A stretch of 64,000 nucleotides of DNA from Candidatus Saganbacteria bacterium (GTDB taxonomy: Bacteria; Margulisbacteria; WOR-1; O2-12-FULL-45-9). A program made the translations under genes and the position numbers. Location: assembly GCA_016932255.1 (NCBI GenBank), contig JAFGDE010000026.1, positions 32,768-96,767 of the forward strand, given 5' to 3'. Each line of letters starts with the position of its first letter. Positions within the stretch are counted from its first letter, which is position 1. Below, piece after piece: positions 1 to 10,000 of the stretch. The notes below the pieces were generated by a model. That model saw nothing but the letters and a program-made list of their open reading frames with translations. It did not search any database and was not told where the DNA came from.

Positions 1-2
1 CA

Positions 3-680
3 GGCACAACAGAAGGTAAGTTCAACTATCCGATCTCGGGTGTTGCGGTCAATGCCTCAGGCGAGGTCTTTGTGACCGATGGTTATAACTATCGGGTGCA
101 GTATTTTGACGGGGCCTCCGGTTCCTATCTTGGTCAGTGGGGCAGTCAGGGGGCCGGTGATGGGCAAGTCAAGACACCGATGGGTGTTGCGGTCGGCCCC
201 GGCGGCTATATTTATGTGGCTGATACAGGTAATTCCCGGGTGCAGAAATTCTCGCCGCTTGGGGTTTTTGTTTCAAAATTCACGACCACAGATCCGACTC
301 TGGGGAACATTGGCCCGCATGACATTGTGGTCGATTCAACCGGTAATATTTACGTGACGCAAGGTTATGGTTCGATCATTAAATATACAAATTCCGGCAC
401 CTATGTGACCAGCTTCAGCGGCCTGACCGCGGGCAATTCACAAGGGATCGGCATAGACAGTTTGGATAATATCTATGCGACCAATAGCTATATGTATTAC
501 CGCGTTGACAAGTTCGATGTGAACGGCAATCTGCTGTGCGAGATCGGGACTAAAGCGGCCTCGCCGATCTACGGTGATTTTGACGGTTTCCTTTATGATG
601 TGACGGTCGACAGCAGCGGCAATGTTTATGTGATTGATAACGGCTCCAGCACGCCGACAATAAAGAAATTTGCTCCTTGA
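3..680 (+). CDS. NHL/beta-propeller repeat protein, C-terminal part (5' end outside window)
   Basis: Frame is open to the window edge. Repeats such as GVAVGPGGYIYVADTGNSRVQKFSPLG and DVTVDSSGNVYVIDNG are typical NHL repeats. Confidence 0.85.
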   Translation, partial: GTTEGKFNYPISGVAVNASGEVFVTDGYNYRVQYFDGASGSYLGQWGSQGAGDGQVKTPMGVAVGPGGYIYVADTGNSRVQKFSPLGVFVSKFTTTDPTLGNIGPHDIVVDSTGNIYVTQGYGSIIKYTNSGTYVTSFSGLTAGNSQGIGIDSLDNIYATNSYMYYRVDKFDVNGNLLCEIGTKAASPIYGDFDGFLYDVTVDSSGNVYVIDNGSSTPTIKKFAP

Positions 681-702
681 TAGAGCAGGAGGAGAATGGT
701 TA

Positions 703-1647
703 ATGGCAAATTCCAAGCTACGAGTCTTTTACGGCACATCAGATCCTGAACTCGGCAGGAAGATCGTCAAAAAACTGCATCTAAGGCCGGGCAAGATCAA
801 GATCTCGCGCTTTGCCTGCGGCGAGATCTATGCCCGCATACTTGAGAACATTCGCGGCCAAAACTGCGTCATCATCCAGACCTGCTCGCCCAAGGTCAAC
901 GAGGACCTGATGGAGCTGTTCATCATCATTGACGCGATGAAACGGGCCTCGGCCAAGACGATCACCGTAGTCATGCCTCATTTCGGTTATGCCAGGCAGG
1001 ACAGGAAAGCCGCTTCCCGCGAACCGATCTCCGGACGCCTTGTTGCAAACCTTTTAGAAACAGCCGGTGCGGACCGTGTCGTGACCATGGACCTGCACTC
1101 AGATCAGATCCAGGGTTATTTCAATATCCCGGTCGATACTCTGACCGCCCTGCCACTGTTCTCGGAATATTTCAAGAGAAAGAAGCTCAAGGACATGGTC
1201 GTGGTAGCACCAGACACCGGCCGGGCCAAAGTGGCCAAGAAGCTGGCCGACCGTATCGGCGCACGGCTGGCCATTCTGCATAAGGTCAGGGAGAAGCATA
1301 ATCAGTCTGCGGTCACTCACGTGGTCGGTTACGTCAAGAATAAAACGGTCATCATCACCGATGACATGATCGATACCGCCGGCACGATCACCAACGGTGT
1401 CGCCGCGCTGCGCGAAAAAGGCTGCAATAGGGATATCTACGTGGCCGCGACTCACGGCCTGTTCTCCGGACCGGCCATTGAGCGCATGAAAAAAGCCAAC
1501 TTTAAAGAGGTCATTGTCACGGATTCTTTCCCGATCCCCGAGGACAAGAAATTTTCGGGGCTGAAGATGCTGTCTGCTGCGGATCTCCTGGCCGAAGCGG
1601 TCAAACGCAATTACGAGAACCGCTCGATCAGTTCGCTTTTCGGTTAG
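703..1647 (+). CDS. prs: ribose-phosphate pyrophosphokinase
   Basis: ATG at 703 after AGGAGG. Motifs: GEIYARILENIRG, MPHFGYARQDRKAASREPISGRLVANLLETAGADRVVTMDLHSDQIQGYF, VIITDDMIDTAGTI. Confidence 0.95.
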   Translation: MANSKLRVFYGTSDPELGRKIVKKLHLRPGKIKISRFACGEIYARILENIRGQNCVIIQTCSPKVNEDLMELFIIIDAMKRASAKTITVVMPHFGYARQDRKAASREPISGRLVANLLETAGADRVVTMDLHSDQIQGYFNIPVDTLTALPLFSEYFKRKKLKDMVVVAPDTGRAKVAKKLADRIGARLAILHKVREKHNQSAVTHVVGYVKNKTVIITDDMIDTAGTITNGVAALREKGCNRDIYVAATHGLFSGPAIERMKKANFKEVIVTDSFPIPEDKKFSGLKMLSAADLLAEAVKRNYENRSISSLFG

Positions 1648-1678
1648 GTCCCAGGTGTTAGGTTCTAAGGGGAATAGG

Positions 1679-2926
1679 ATGAAGACAATTAACATTGGAA
1701 TAATCGGTCTAGGCAATATCGGTTCCGCGCTGGTCGAGGCTTTGCGCAAGAACAGGGCTTTGATAGCGCAGCAGCATGGCATTGATATCCGCATCAAGAA
1801 GGTCTGTGATGTTCGGCGCAAAATGACCGCTTTGCCATTCACTACTGATGCGAATGCGTTGATCAAGGACCGGCAGATCGACCTGATCGTGGAGGCCGTG
1901 GGTGGCGTCCATCCGGCCAAGAAGTTCATCCTGGCCGCGCTCAAGGCTGGCAAGCATGTGGTCACGCCCAATAAAGAGGTCATTGCCAAGCATTTGAAGG
2001 AGATACTGGCCGTTGCGCGACGCAACCGGGTCAGGGTATTTTTTGAGGCGGCGGTCGGCGGCGGCATTCCGATCATCCGGCCGCTGCGCGAAAGCCTGGC
2101 CGGCAACAAATTGTCCGAGGTCTACGGCATCGTTAACGGCACGACCAATTACATCCTCTCCCAGATGACCAAAGAGGGCAGTGAATTTTCCGATGCGCTG
2201 GCCCAAGCCCAGAAAAAAGGCTATGCCGAGCCGGATCCCGGTGCTGATATTAAAGGGCTTGATGCAGCTTACAAAGCGGTCATTCTGGCATCGGTCGCCT
2301 TTGGTGCCGATGTCGACTGGCAGGCTGTTCCGATCGAAGGTATCACCGCTATAACCCAGGAAGACATCCAATACGCCGGAGATATCGGCTATGTTATCAA
2401 GCTGCTGGCCGTTGCCAGATTGATCGACGGCCGATTGGATATCAGGGTCAATCCAGCTCTGGTGCCCAAAGGCCACCCCCTGGCCGCTGTTTCCGATAAC
2501 TTCAATGCGATCTATGTCAAAGGCGAGCCGGTTGGCGAGCTGATGTTCTACGGTCAGGGCGCCGGAGGCGGGCCGACCTCTTCGGCAATAATTTCCGATA
2601 TCATCCAGGCAGGGTTGGCAAAGAAAAGCCCGGTGCTCAGGCAGAAACGCGTCAGGCTCAAGCGGATCGAAGAGATAGCCAGCCGCTATTACATCAGGCT
2701 GCTGGCGCCTGACCGTTTCGGTGTCCTGGCAGGCATTGCCCGGGCCTTTGCCGGCAAAAAGGTCAGCATTGCCGCGGTCGTGCAGAAAGAAACCGTCGGC
2801 AACCTGGCGACCATTGTCATCCTGCTGGACAAAGTGCCGGAGAAGAACATGCGCTCAGCGCTTAAGGTCATTGCCAGGCTGCCGGTCGTGCGCAAAGTAT
2901 GCAGCGTTATCCGCATCGTTTCCTGA
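1679..2926 (+). CDS. hom: homoserine dehydrogenase with C-terminal ACT domain
   Basis: GIIGLGNIGSALVEAL, VVTPNKEVIAKH, YGIVNGTTNYILSQM, GYAEPDPGADIKGLDAAYK, and an ACT-like tail. Confidence 0.93.
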   Translation: MKTINIGIIGLGNIGSALVEALRKNRALIAQQHGIDIRIKKVCDVRRKMTALPFTTDANALIKDRQIDLIVEAVGGVHPAKKFILAALKAGKHVVTPNKEVIAKHLKEILAVARRNRVRVFFEAAVGGGIPIIRPLRESLAGNKLSEVYGIVNGTTNYILSQMTKEGSEFSDALAQAQKKGYAEPDPGADIKGLDAAYKAVILASVAFGADVDWQAVPIEGITAITQEDIQYAGDIGYVIKLLAVARLIDGRLDIRVNPALVPKGHPLAAVSDNFNAIYVKGEPVGELMFYGQGAGGGPTSSAIISDIIQAGLAKKSPVLRQKRVRLKRIEEIASRYYIRLLAPDRFGVLAGIARAFAGKKVSIAAVVQKETVGNLATIVILLDKVPEKNMRSALKVIARLPVVRKVCSVIRIVS

Positions 2927-3100
2927 AGCAAACCCTGCTGCTGTTCAGCCTGGCTTGGGCGGCGCAGTTATGCGCGGCCGAGACGGTCTATGACCGCAAG
3001 ATCGCTTTTGGCGGTCCCTTGATCTGTGGCCGGCGTGCAGAAGAATAATATGACGTTCGCGACCAGCCTGGAATATTCGTTCAACCAGAAGGTCCTCTAG
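2899..3100 (+). pseudogene. remnant of an exported/outer-membrane protein (signal-peptide start and C-terminal tail in different frames)
   Basis: 2899-3048 encodes MQRYPHRFLKQTLLLFSLAWAAQLCAAETVYDRKIAFGG..., a convincing signal peptide. 3035-3100 in another frame encodes ...NNMTFATSLEYSFNQKVL*, a barrel-like end. Confidence 0.5.
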
Positions 3101-3129
3101 CTGTTGTAATAAGAGGGTAGGGCGATAAG

Positions 3130-3741
3130 ATGACCAATGAAGAGCAAAATCTGGGCTTGACTTCGGGCCGGATCGAGACCCTGACCGACGGTGTCTTTGC
3201 CATTGCCATGACGCTGTTAGTTCTTAACCTCGGTCTGCCTCAGCTGGAAGAGGGGCTTAGTCCAGTCGGGCTGCATACTTTATTGCTGAGCCAGGGCCAA
3301 AAGTTCTTTAATTACGCATTGAGCTTTATCCTGCTGGCCGTTTTCTGGATGATCCACCACCAGCAGTTCCACCATATCAAACGGACCGACCGCGTTCATA
3401 TCTGGATCAATATCTTTATACTGATGTTCGTGGCCTTGATCCCATTCTCAACGTCGCTGATCGGTGATTATTCCAACGACTGGATGGCCGAGTTCTTCTT
3501 TGGCGGGAACATGTTCCTGGTCGGCGTGCTGTTTGAACTGAACTGGACTTATGCGACCAGGATCAAGCCGCTGGCCGATAATATCTCGGCTAAATATATG
3601 GTCGTGGCAATGAGACGGGGCCTGGTCACGCCGCTGGTTGCCCTGGCTGCCATGATCCTGGCCTTGCTAAGACTGCCGTCAACGCATATCTATTTGCTGA
3701 TCCCGATCATCCTGACCCTGCCGCTGTTCAGGCGGGGCTGA
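3130..3741 (+). CDS. TMEM175 (DUF1211)-family potassium channel-like membrane protein
   Basis: RIETLTDGVFAIAMTLLVLNL matches the TMEM175 TM1 signature; multiple TM helices. Confidence 0.85.
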   Translation: MTNEEQNLGLTSGRIETLTDGVFAIAMTLLVLNLGLPQLEEGLSPVGLHTLLLSQGQKFFNYALSFILLAVFWMIHHQQFHHIKRTDRVHIWINIFILMFVALIPFSTSLIGDYSNDWMAEFFFGGNMFLVGVLFELNWTYATRIKPLADNISAKYMVVAMRRGLVTPLVALAAMILALLRLPSTHIYLLIPIILTLPLFRRG

Positions 3742-3787
3742 TAGATCGTTGTTGCCTCGGCATAGTGCTTGAGCTATAATGCCTGAC

Positions 3788-4162
3788 ATGGATCTTCAGA
3801 CCATCTGGTCAGCCCTGCTTGAAGTGCTTTCTTATCCGCTCGATTTGGTGTCGGTCATTTTTCAGAGCCTTTCCAGCCATTACGCCAAGCTGCTTAAGGT
3901 CATTAACGCAGGCAAGATCCCGGGCCTTGGCCTGATCTGGGACGTTGCCAAATGGGGCCTGCTGCTTCTTTTAATCTTTTTTTTGTTGCTTTGGCTGGTG
4001 CGCAATACTGCCAGACACGCCCTAGAGTCCGAAAGACTCAAGAAAAGCTATTTTTTTGACCTGATCATGATCGTACTGACGCTTTTTGTCTACTATGCGC
4101 TGCTGGCCATTGGGCTTTATGTCTTTTCTAATATCATAGTGCCGGTCTTTCTGGAATTGTGA
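3788..4162 (+). CDS. small membrane protein of unknown function
   Basis: ORF with three or so TM segments. The ORF-track ATG at 3779 overlaps a TATAAT box, so 3788 is the likelier start. Confidence 0.6.
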   Translation: MDLQTIWSALLEVLSYPLDLVSVIFQSLSSHYAKLLKVINAGKIPGLGLIWDVAKWGLLLLLIFFLLLWLVRNTARHALESERLKKSYFFDLIMIVLTLFVYYALLAIGLYVFSNIIVPVFLEL

Positions 4163-5643
4163 ACCCCGGGCGTTTTCTATCAAAGAGCAAGTTTATGCAC
4201 GGCCTGCAGTGCCCCAAACTGCTCTGGTATGAATACAATGACAGGTCCAGTCTGCCGCCGCCGGAACCAGCCCTGGAATTCGCCTTTAGTGAAGGACATC
4301 GGGTAGGAGCGCAGGCCCGCTGCCTTTTTCCGGACGGCCTGATGATCGAACGCAGCTGGGACCCCCGAGAACAGCATGCCAGATCGCTCAAGGCGCTGGA
4401 ACAGCGCCGGCCGCTGTTTGAGGCCGGATTTGTTCATGGCAGAGCTTATGCCCTGGCCGATATCCTGGTTCCGGTCGAACAGGACCAGTGGGACCTGATC
4501 GAGGTCAAGGCTTCGACCGGCCTCAAGGAAGAGCATTATCATGATATCGCTTTTCAGCGCTATGTCTATCAGGGAGCAGGCTTAAAGCTGCGCCGGGCTT
4601 ATCTGATGCATGTCAACCGGGACTATGTGCGCCATGGCAGGATTGATCCCAAGGGCTTATTGGTCCAGCATGATGCCAGCCGGGAGAGCGAAGTGCTTGA
4701 ACATGGTGTGAGCCGCAAGATCGAGGCAATGGTCAAGGCCATGGCCGCTGAAAAAGCGCCCGAGGTCAAGATCGGTCCTCACTGCACCAGCCCGCGTGAT
4801 TGTCCCATGATCGATCTCTGCTGGAACTTCCTGCCGGACAAGGATAGTATCTTTATCCTTTACAGCGGCGGCAGAAAAAGCCATGAACTGCTGGAACAGG
4901 GGGTTGAATCGATCACCGATATCCCGGATGAATTCGAGCTTAACTACAGGCAGGAAATACAGGTGCGTGCCCACAAGGAGAATCGGCCGTATGTAGAGCG
5001 TGATTCCCTGCGCCGATTCCTTGAGCAGATCAAGTATCCCGCCTATTTTATTGATTTTGAAACGGTCGCGCCGGCCGTTCCCTTGTTCGAAGGTTCCAGC
5101 CCTTATGAATATATCCCGTTCCAATTCTCGCTCTATATTGTGGATTCGGAAAGTGCTTTGCCACGGCATCACGCATTTCTGGCGGAAGGCCGGTCTGACC
5201 CGCGGCCGGTCGTACTGCAGCAGCTCAAGGCTTTGCTGGGCGATCAGGGATCGATCATCGCCTACAGCGCTGGCTTTGAAAAAAGATGCCTGAAGGAGGC
5301 GGCCCGGGCTTTTCCCCAGTATCTTGATTGGCAGAAACGTCTGGACGACCGCTTTGTCGACCTGCTGGAGCCTTTCCAAAAGTTCTATTTTTATCACCCG
5401 GCACAGAATGGCCGCGCTTCGCTCAAGAACGTTCTGCCTGCCTTGACCGGCGATTCCTATCAAGGCCTGGCCATAGCTGAGGGCGGCGCGGCTTCAGCGG
5501 AATTCTTCCGGGTGACCTATGGCGATAAGGCAGTGCCTGATAACGAAGAGCAAAAAGTGCGGCAGGCATTACTTGACTATTGCGACCTTGATACCCGGGG
5601 GATGGTCGCTATTCTGGCAGCTCTGCGTCAGGCGGTCACCTAA
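4159..5643 (+). CDS. DUF2779-domain protein (predicted Cas4-like/PD-(D/E)XK plus RNase H-like nuclease)
   Basis: LSKSKFMHGLQCPKLLWYEYND N-terminus, LIEVKASTG, YPAYFIDFETVAPAVPLFEG...PFQFSLYI, C-terminal YCDLDT. GTG start overlaps the upstream TGA. Confidence 0.8.
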   Translation: MNPGRFLSKSKFMHGLQCPKLLWYEYNDRSSLPPPEPALEFAFSEGHRVGAQARCLFPDGLMIERSWDPREQHARSLKALEQRRPLFEAGFVHGRAYALADILVPVEQDQWDLIEVKASTGLKEEHYHDIAFQRYVYQGAGLKLRRAYLMHVNRDYVRHGRIDPKGLLVQHDASRESEVLEHGVSRKIEAMVKAMAAEKAPEVKIGPHCTSPRDCPMIDLCWNFLPDKDSIFILYSGGRKSHELLEQGVESITDIPDEFELNYRQEIQVRAHKENRPYVERDSLRRFLEQIKYPAYFIDFETVAPAVPLFEGSSPYEYIPFQFSLYIVDSESALPRHHAFLAEGRSDPRPVVLQQLKALLGDQGSIIAYSAGFEKRCLKEAARAFPQYLDWQKRLDDRFVDLLEPFQKFYFYHPAQNGRASLKNVLPALTGDSYQGLAIAEGGAASAEFFRVTYGDKAVPDNEEQKVRQALLDYCDLDTRGMVAILAALRQAVT

Positions 5644-6248
5644 TCCAATTCCTCCAGGATCGTCACTTTTTCCAGCACCACGGGAGTGAGCGGCCGATTC
5701 TGCTTGTCACGCTTGACCAAACTGATTGATTCGACCACATCCTGGCCCTCGATCACTCGGCCAAAGATCGTGTGCTTGCCGTTGAGCCAGGTGGTCGGCG
5801 CTACGGTGATAAAGAACTGGGAACCGTTTGAGTTGGCCCCGGAGTTGGCCATGGCTAGCATACCGGGGTTGCTGAAAGTCAGCGCCGGGTCGATCTCGTC
5901 CTTGAAGCGATAACCGGGTTCGCCCATGCCGGTACCCAAGGGGTCGCCGCCCTGGATCATAAAATCAGGGATGACGCGGTGAAAGATCGTGCCGTTGTAG
6001 AGCGGCCGAGAGGTTTTTTCACCGGTGTTCGGATCGGTCCATTCCTTTTCCCCATTGGCCAGGCCGACGAAATTGGCTACGGTCAGCGGAGCGGAATCGG
6101 AAAAAAGCAGGCAGATAATATCACCCTGGCTGGTCTGGAGCTTGGCGTAAAGTTTATCCGGCATTTTTGGCTTTCCTCCCATGGCAAAGCTTGCGGCAAA
6201 AGTAATAAAACAGCAGAAAATCGTCAGCAAGAGAATTCTTTTTATCAT
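5640..6248 (-). CDS. cyclophilin-type peptidyl-prolyl cis-trans isomerase, exported
   Basis: Signal peptide MIKRILLLTIFCCFITFAASFA; FHRVIPDFMIQGGDPLGTGMGEPGYRFKDE, ANSGANSNGSQFFIT. Confidence 0.95.
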   Translation of the reverse strand: MIKRILLLTIFCCFITFAASFAMGGKPKMPDKLYAKLQTSQGDIICLLFSDSAPLTVANFVGLANGEKEWTDPNTGEKTSRPLYNGTIFHRVIPDFMIQGGDPLGTGMGEPGYRFKDEIDPALTFSNPGMLAMANSGANSNGSQFFITVAPTTWLNGKHTIFGRVIEGQDVVESISLVKRDKQNRPLTPVVLEKVTILEELD

Positions 6249-6290
6249 AATAAGATTATAATCGAGCGTAGCAATTTTGACAATACCGGA

Positions 6291-6941
6291 TCAGCGCACT
6301 GTGACAACGGCGCTGTCCCAGGCAATGTTGTTCGGCCGGCCGAAATCCATATGGAAATAGAACTGTTTGGCGTTGACGTTGTCGCCGGGCGAAACGCTAT
6401 AAGTGATATGCCTGATGCTGATGGACCTAGCAAAGCCGTAAAGCGCGGCCAAAGCGTTGCCGGCTACGCCGCGGCGTTCGGCCTTAAGCGTGCGCAAGTA
6501 GATCAATTCAGAGCGCTGGTCAATGTCAAGGTCAAGCAGCAGGAACGAGCTGCGGCAGAATAGCAGGGCGTTATTGGCTGTTTCCTGGTCCAGCGGGTCA
6601 TTGGCCAGAATGATCTCAGCCTTGTATTTATTCTCTCTTTCTTCTTTCAACCAGAGTCCGACCTGGGTTTGCGGCCGCAGCGAACCGAAGTGAGAGACAA
6701 GATGCGCTTCAATGCTGAAATTGTCGCTCTTCAGGCGGCGATGCAGCCAAAAAGTGTTTGTCCATAAAGAATAAGAGTTTGCTGTTGATCCGATGAGCGC
6801 TTGACTAAAAGAGATAGAACGCTGGTCGGCCTGCAGCCTGGCGCGCTCAGCGATTGGTTTTCGGGGCAGCTGCAGTTTTTCCGGAGCATGCTGGAAAAGC
6901 CTCTGAGCCGCGGGATGAAAAGGACTGACAAAAAAGCTCAT
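6291..6941 (-). CDS. possible divergent GNAT-fold acetyltransferase
   Basis: C-terminal ERRGVAGNALAALYGFARSISIRHITYSVSPGDNVNAKQFYFHMDFG resembles GNAT motif A plus NxxAxxFYxxxGF. Confidence 0.4.
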   Translation of the reverse strand: MSFFVSPFHPAAQRLFQHAPEKLQLPRKPIAERARLQADQRSISFSQALIGSTANSYSLWTNTFWLHRRLKSDNFSIEAHLVSHFGSLRPQTQVGLWLKEERENKYKAEIILANDPLDQETANNALLFCRSSFLLLDLDIDQRSELIYLRTLKAERRGVAGNALAALYGFARSISIRHITYSVSPGDNVNAKQFYFHMDFGRPNNIAWDSAVVTVR

Positions 6942-7096
6942 AGTGCGGCCTCCTCAGGCAGTTGCCGGCCTTAAATATCGTTTGATGCTCGCTTTGATGC
7001 GCAGGATCCTGTTCGGTTCGCTTGTAGTGCGGATGATCATTACAGATAATTATCGTCCTGGAAGAGGACTGATTTCAGATGGTTTATAGCGGGGCT

Positions 7097-10000
7097 TTAT
7101 TTATTGATATCGGCGCGGCAGGTCTTCTTGTCACCGAACCAGCCGAAGCGGCTGGCGAACCAGACGTTGAGGTCGCGTTCAATTATGTAGAGGGCCGGTA
7201 TGAGGAATAAAGTGATGAAGCTGGAAAAGATCAAGCCCCAGGAAAGCGCCAGCAGCAGCGGGAAAAGGAAGTCGATCCTGCCGCCAAAGAAGCCGTAGAG
7301 CGAGGGGAGCAGCCCCGCCACCGTGGTGATGGTCGTCAGGATGATCGGCCGGAAACGGAGCATGGCCGCTTCAGTAATATGTTCGAGCGAGAGATGTTCG
7401 CCGCTGCCGCAGATCTCTTCCTCTTTCTTGTTGAGGAACTTAAGCATGACCAGCGAATTATTGACTACAACGCCACCCAGGCCGAGGATGCCGATCAGGC
7501 CAAGGAAGCTCATGGTCTCCCGGTGGATCAGAAAGGCCAGGATCACGCCGATCAGGCCGAAGGGTATCGCCAGCATGACGATCATCGGCTCGGTGAATGA
7601 GTTGAACAGCACGACTAGGATCAGGTAGATGACGATCAGGGCCAGGACCAGGGCGTTGAAGAAATTAGCCAGCGATTCCTGGGCATACTGCTCTTCTCCG
7701 CCGATGGCCATGCGGATGTCAGGGTACTGGGCCGCCACGGGCTCGAACTTCTCCCTGAGCCGCTGGGCGAATTCGCCGGGGTTAATTTTTTTCTTGTCCA
7801 GGTCAGCTGTTATATTGAGGACCCGGTCGCCGTCCTGGTGGGTAATGGCCAGCGGTGTAGCCTGCTCTGAGAAACGGATAAAACTGCCCAGCCTGATCAG
7901 CTGGCCCATCCGGTTGGGGATGGTCAATTCCTTGATGAAATCTGGATCGTTGCGGTATCTCTCGCCCAGCATCACGCGGAAATCGACGTCCTCGCCTTCC
8001 TTGCGGATGGAGGTGACGACATTGCCGCTAATCGCGGCACGGACGACGCCGGCCACGCTGGCGGCGTTGATGCCGAGCTCGCTCATCAGGTCATGGTCCA
8101 GCTTTATGTTCAGCTCCGTCAGGCCTTTCTCGTCATTGCGGAAAATGTCCGAGACGTTAGTATTGCTGCTGAGGAAATCGTAGAGCGCGTCGCCCAGCTC
8201 GGTTCGGGCCTGGTCATCGTTGCCGATGAAGCTGACGTCGATGGGGCGGCCGGTCGGCGGACCGCCGGCCGAGGATATCACGCCGATGTCAATGAACTTT
8301 TCCTTCTCCTTGCAGGTCTTGAAGCGCTCCTCCAGCTGCTTCTTGAGCTTGAAGGAGGTTATCTCGCGCTCCTGGGCCGGAGAGAGATTGATGTTTATCC
8401 TGGCCCAGTGGTCCTGGCTGATGCCGCTGATGCTGTCCCAGATATCGGTCCCTTTTTCGCCGATGGTCGTGACATAGCTGGTCAGCACGTCCTCTGGAAT
8501 GACCTCAAGGATGATCGCCTCGATCTGGCTGACCCTGGCCTCCGTTTCCCGCAAGGGGGTGCCGCGCGGTGTCTCCAGCTTGACCATGAGCATGTCGGCG
8601 TCGCTGGTGGGGAAGAGCTGAAACCCAAGCATCGGCAAGATGACGCCGACGCAGATGATGAAGATCAGGATGAAGGCCCCGATGACCAGGTACTTCCTGC
8701 GCAGGACGCGCAGCAGGTTCCTGCGGTAGAGGCCCTCAAGGAACTGGAGCAGCCTGGGCTTGGGTCGTTTGGGGATGCTGGTGTGGGCCACGTGCGATGG
8801 CAGGATAAAGGCGGCCTCGAACAATGAGGCTAGCAGGGTGATGGTGATGACGATCGGGATCGCCCGGATGAAGTCGCCCCAGATGCCGCCCATCAAGAGT
8901 ATCGGCAGGAAAGCGGCTATCGTGGTGGTGACAGTGGCGCAGACCGGCCAGAAGATCTCGGTAATGCCGCGGACAGAGGCTTCGATCGGCTCCAGGCCCT
9001 TTTCCCGGTAGGAGAATATGTGTTCGGCCACGACGATCGCGTCATCGACCAGCATGCCGAGCACGATGATGAAAGCGAGCAGGGACTGGTTGGTGACCGC
9101 AACGTCATAGACCGGCATGAAATAGAAAGCGACCAGCACGGAGAAGGGGATGCCGATCGCGGTCCAGAAGGCCACCCGGCGGTCGAGGAAGATCATCAGG
9201 CAGAGGATGACCAGGAAAAAGCCTATCATGGCGTTGGAGATCACCGTCTGAAGCATCGATTTGACGTAGACCGAGTAGTCTTTCACGATCTGCGCCTTGA
9301 CGCCCGGCGGCAGGTCCTTGTTGAACCTGGCCAGCAGTTCATTGACCTTTTCCGCCACGGTCACTGCGTCGGCGTTCGCCTTCTTGTCGACGACGATGTT
9401 GATGCAGGGGATGCCGTTGGCCTTGATCAGCTTGGTTTCTTCCTCGAAGCTGTCCCTGACCGTGGCGATATCCCTGACCAGGATGCGCTTGCCGGAAAAG
9501 ACCGAACGGACGATCACGTCTTTCACGTCCATCAGGTCCTCGAACTGCGACAGGGTGACGACCTTCTTTTTGGTAGCGAGCGACTGGACCGTGCCGCCGC
9601 TCAAACGGATATTCCTGGCCTGGATCGCGCCCATGACCTCGGCCAGCGAGACGTAATTGCGCTCCGCCTTGATCGGGTCGACCTCGATGTGGACCTCACG
9701 CTTGCGGTAGCCGACCTTGGTCGCGCCACCGACTCCCGGCAGCAGCGAGATCTGTTTCTCCAGCGTGTCGGCATATTTTCTCAGTTCAAGTTCGCTGATG
9801 CCGCTGTTGCCGCTGATGGCGACCTCGAACACGGGGAAGATGTCGCTCTTGAGCTCGGTCACCAGGGGCTTGTCGCGCACTTCGTCAGGCAGGTTGGCCA
9901 CCCGATCGACTGCCTTGTAGATGTCGCGCTTGACTTCTTCGAGATCATCATTGTCCGGGTCAAGCTCCACGAACACGGTCGAGAAGTTCTCGGCCGAATA

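Noticed and set aside
1099-2109. 336-aa minus-strand ORF across prs and hom
   Set aside because: Antisense to two confidently identified genes; no domain signal.
3779-3787. ATG at 3779 as the start of the small membrane protein
   Set aside because: It overlaps TATAAT (3775-3780); the next in-frame ATG at 3788 is the more plausible start.
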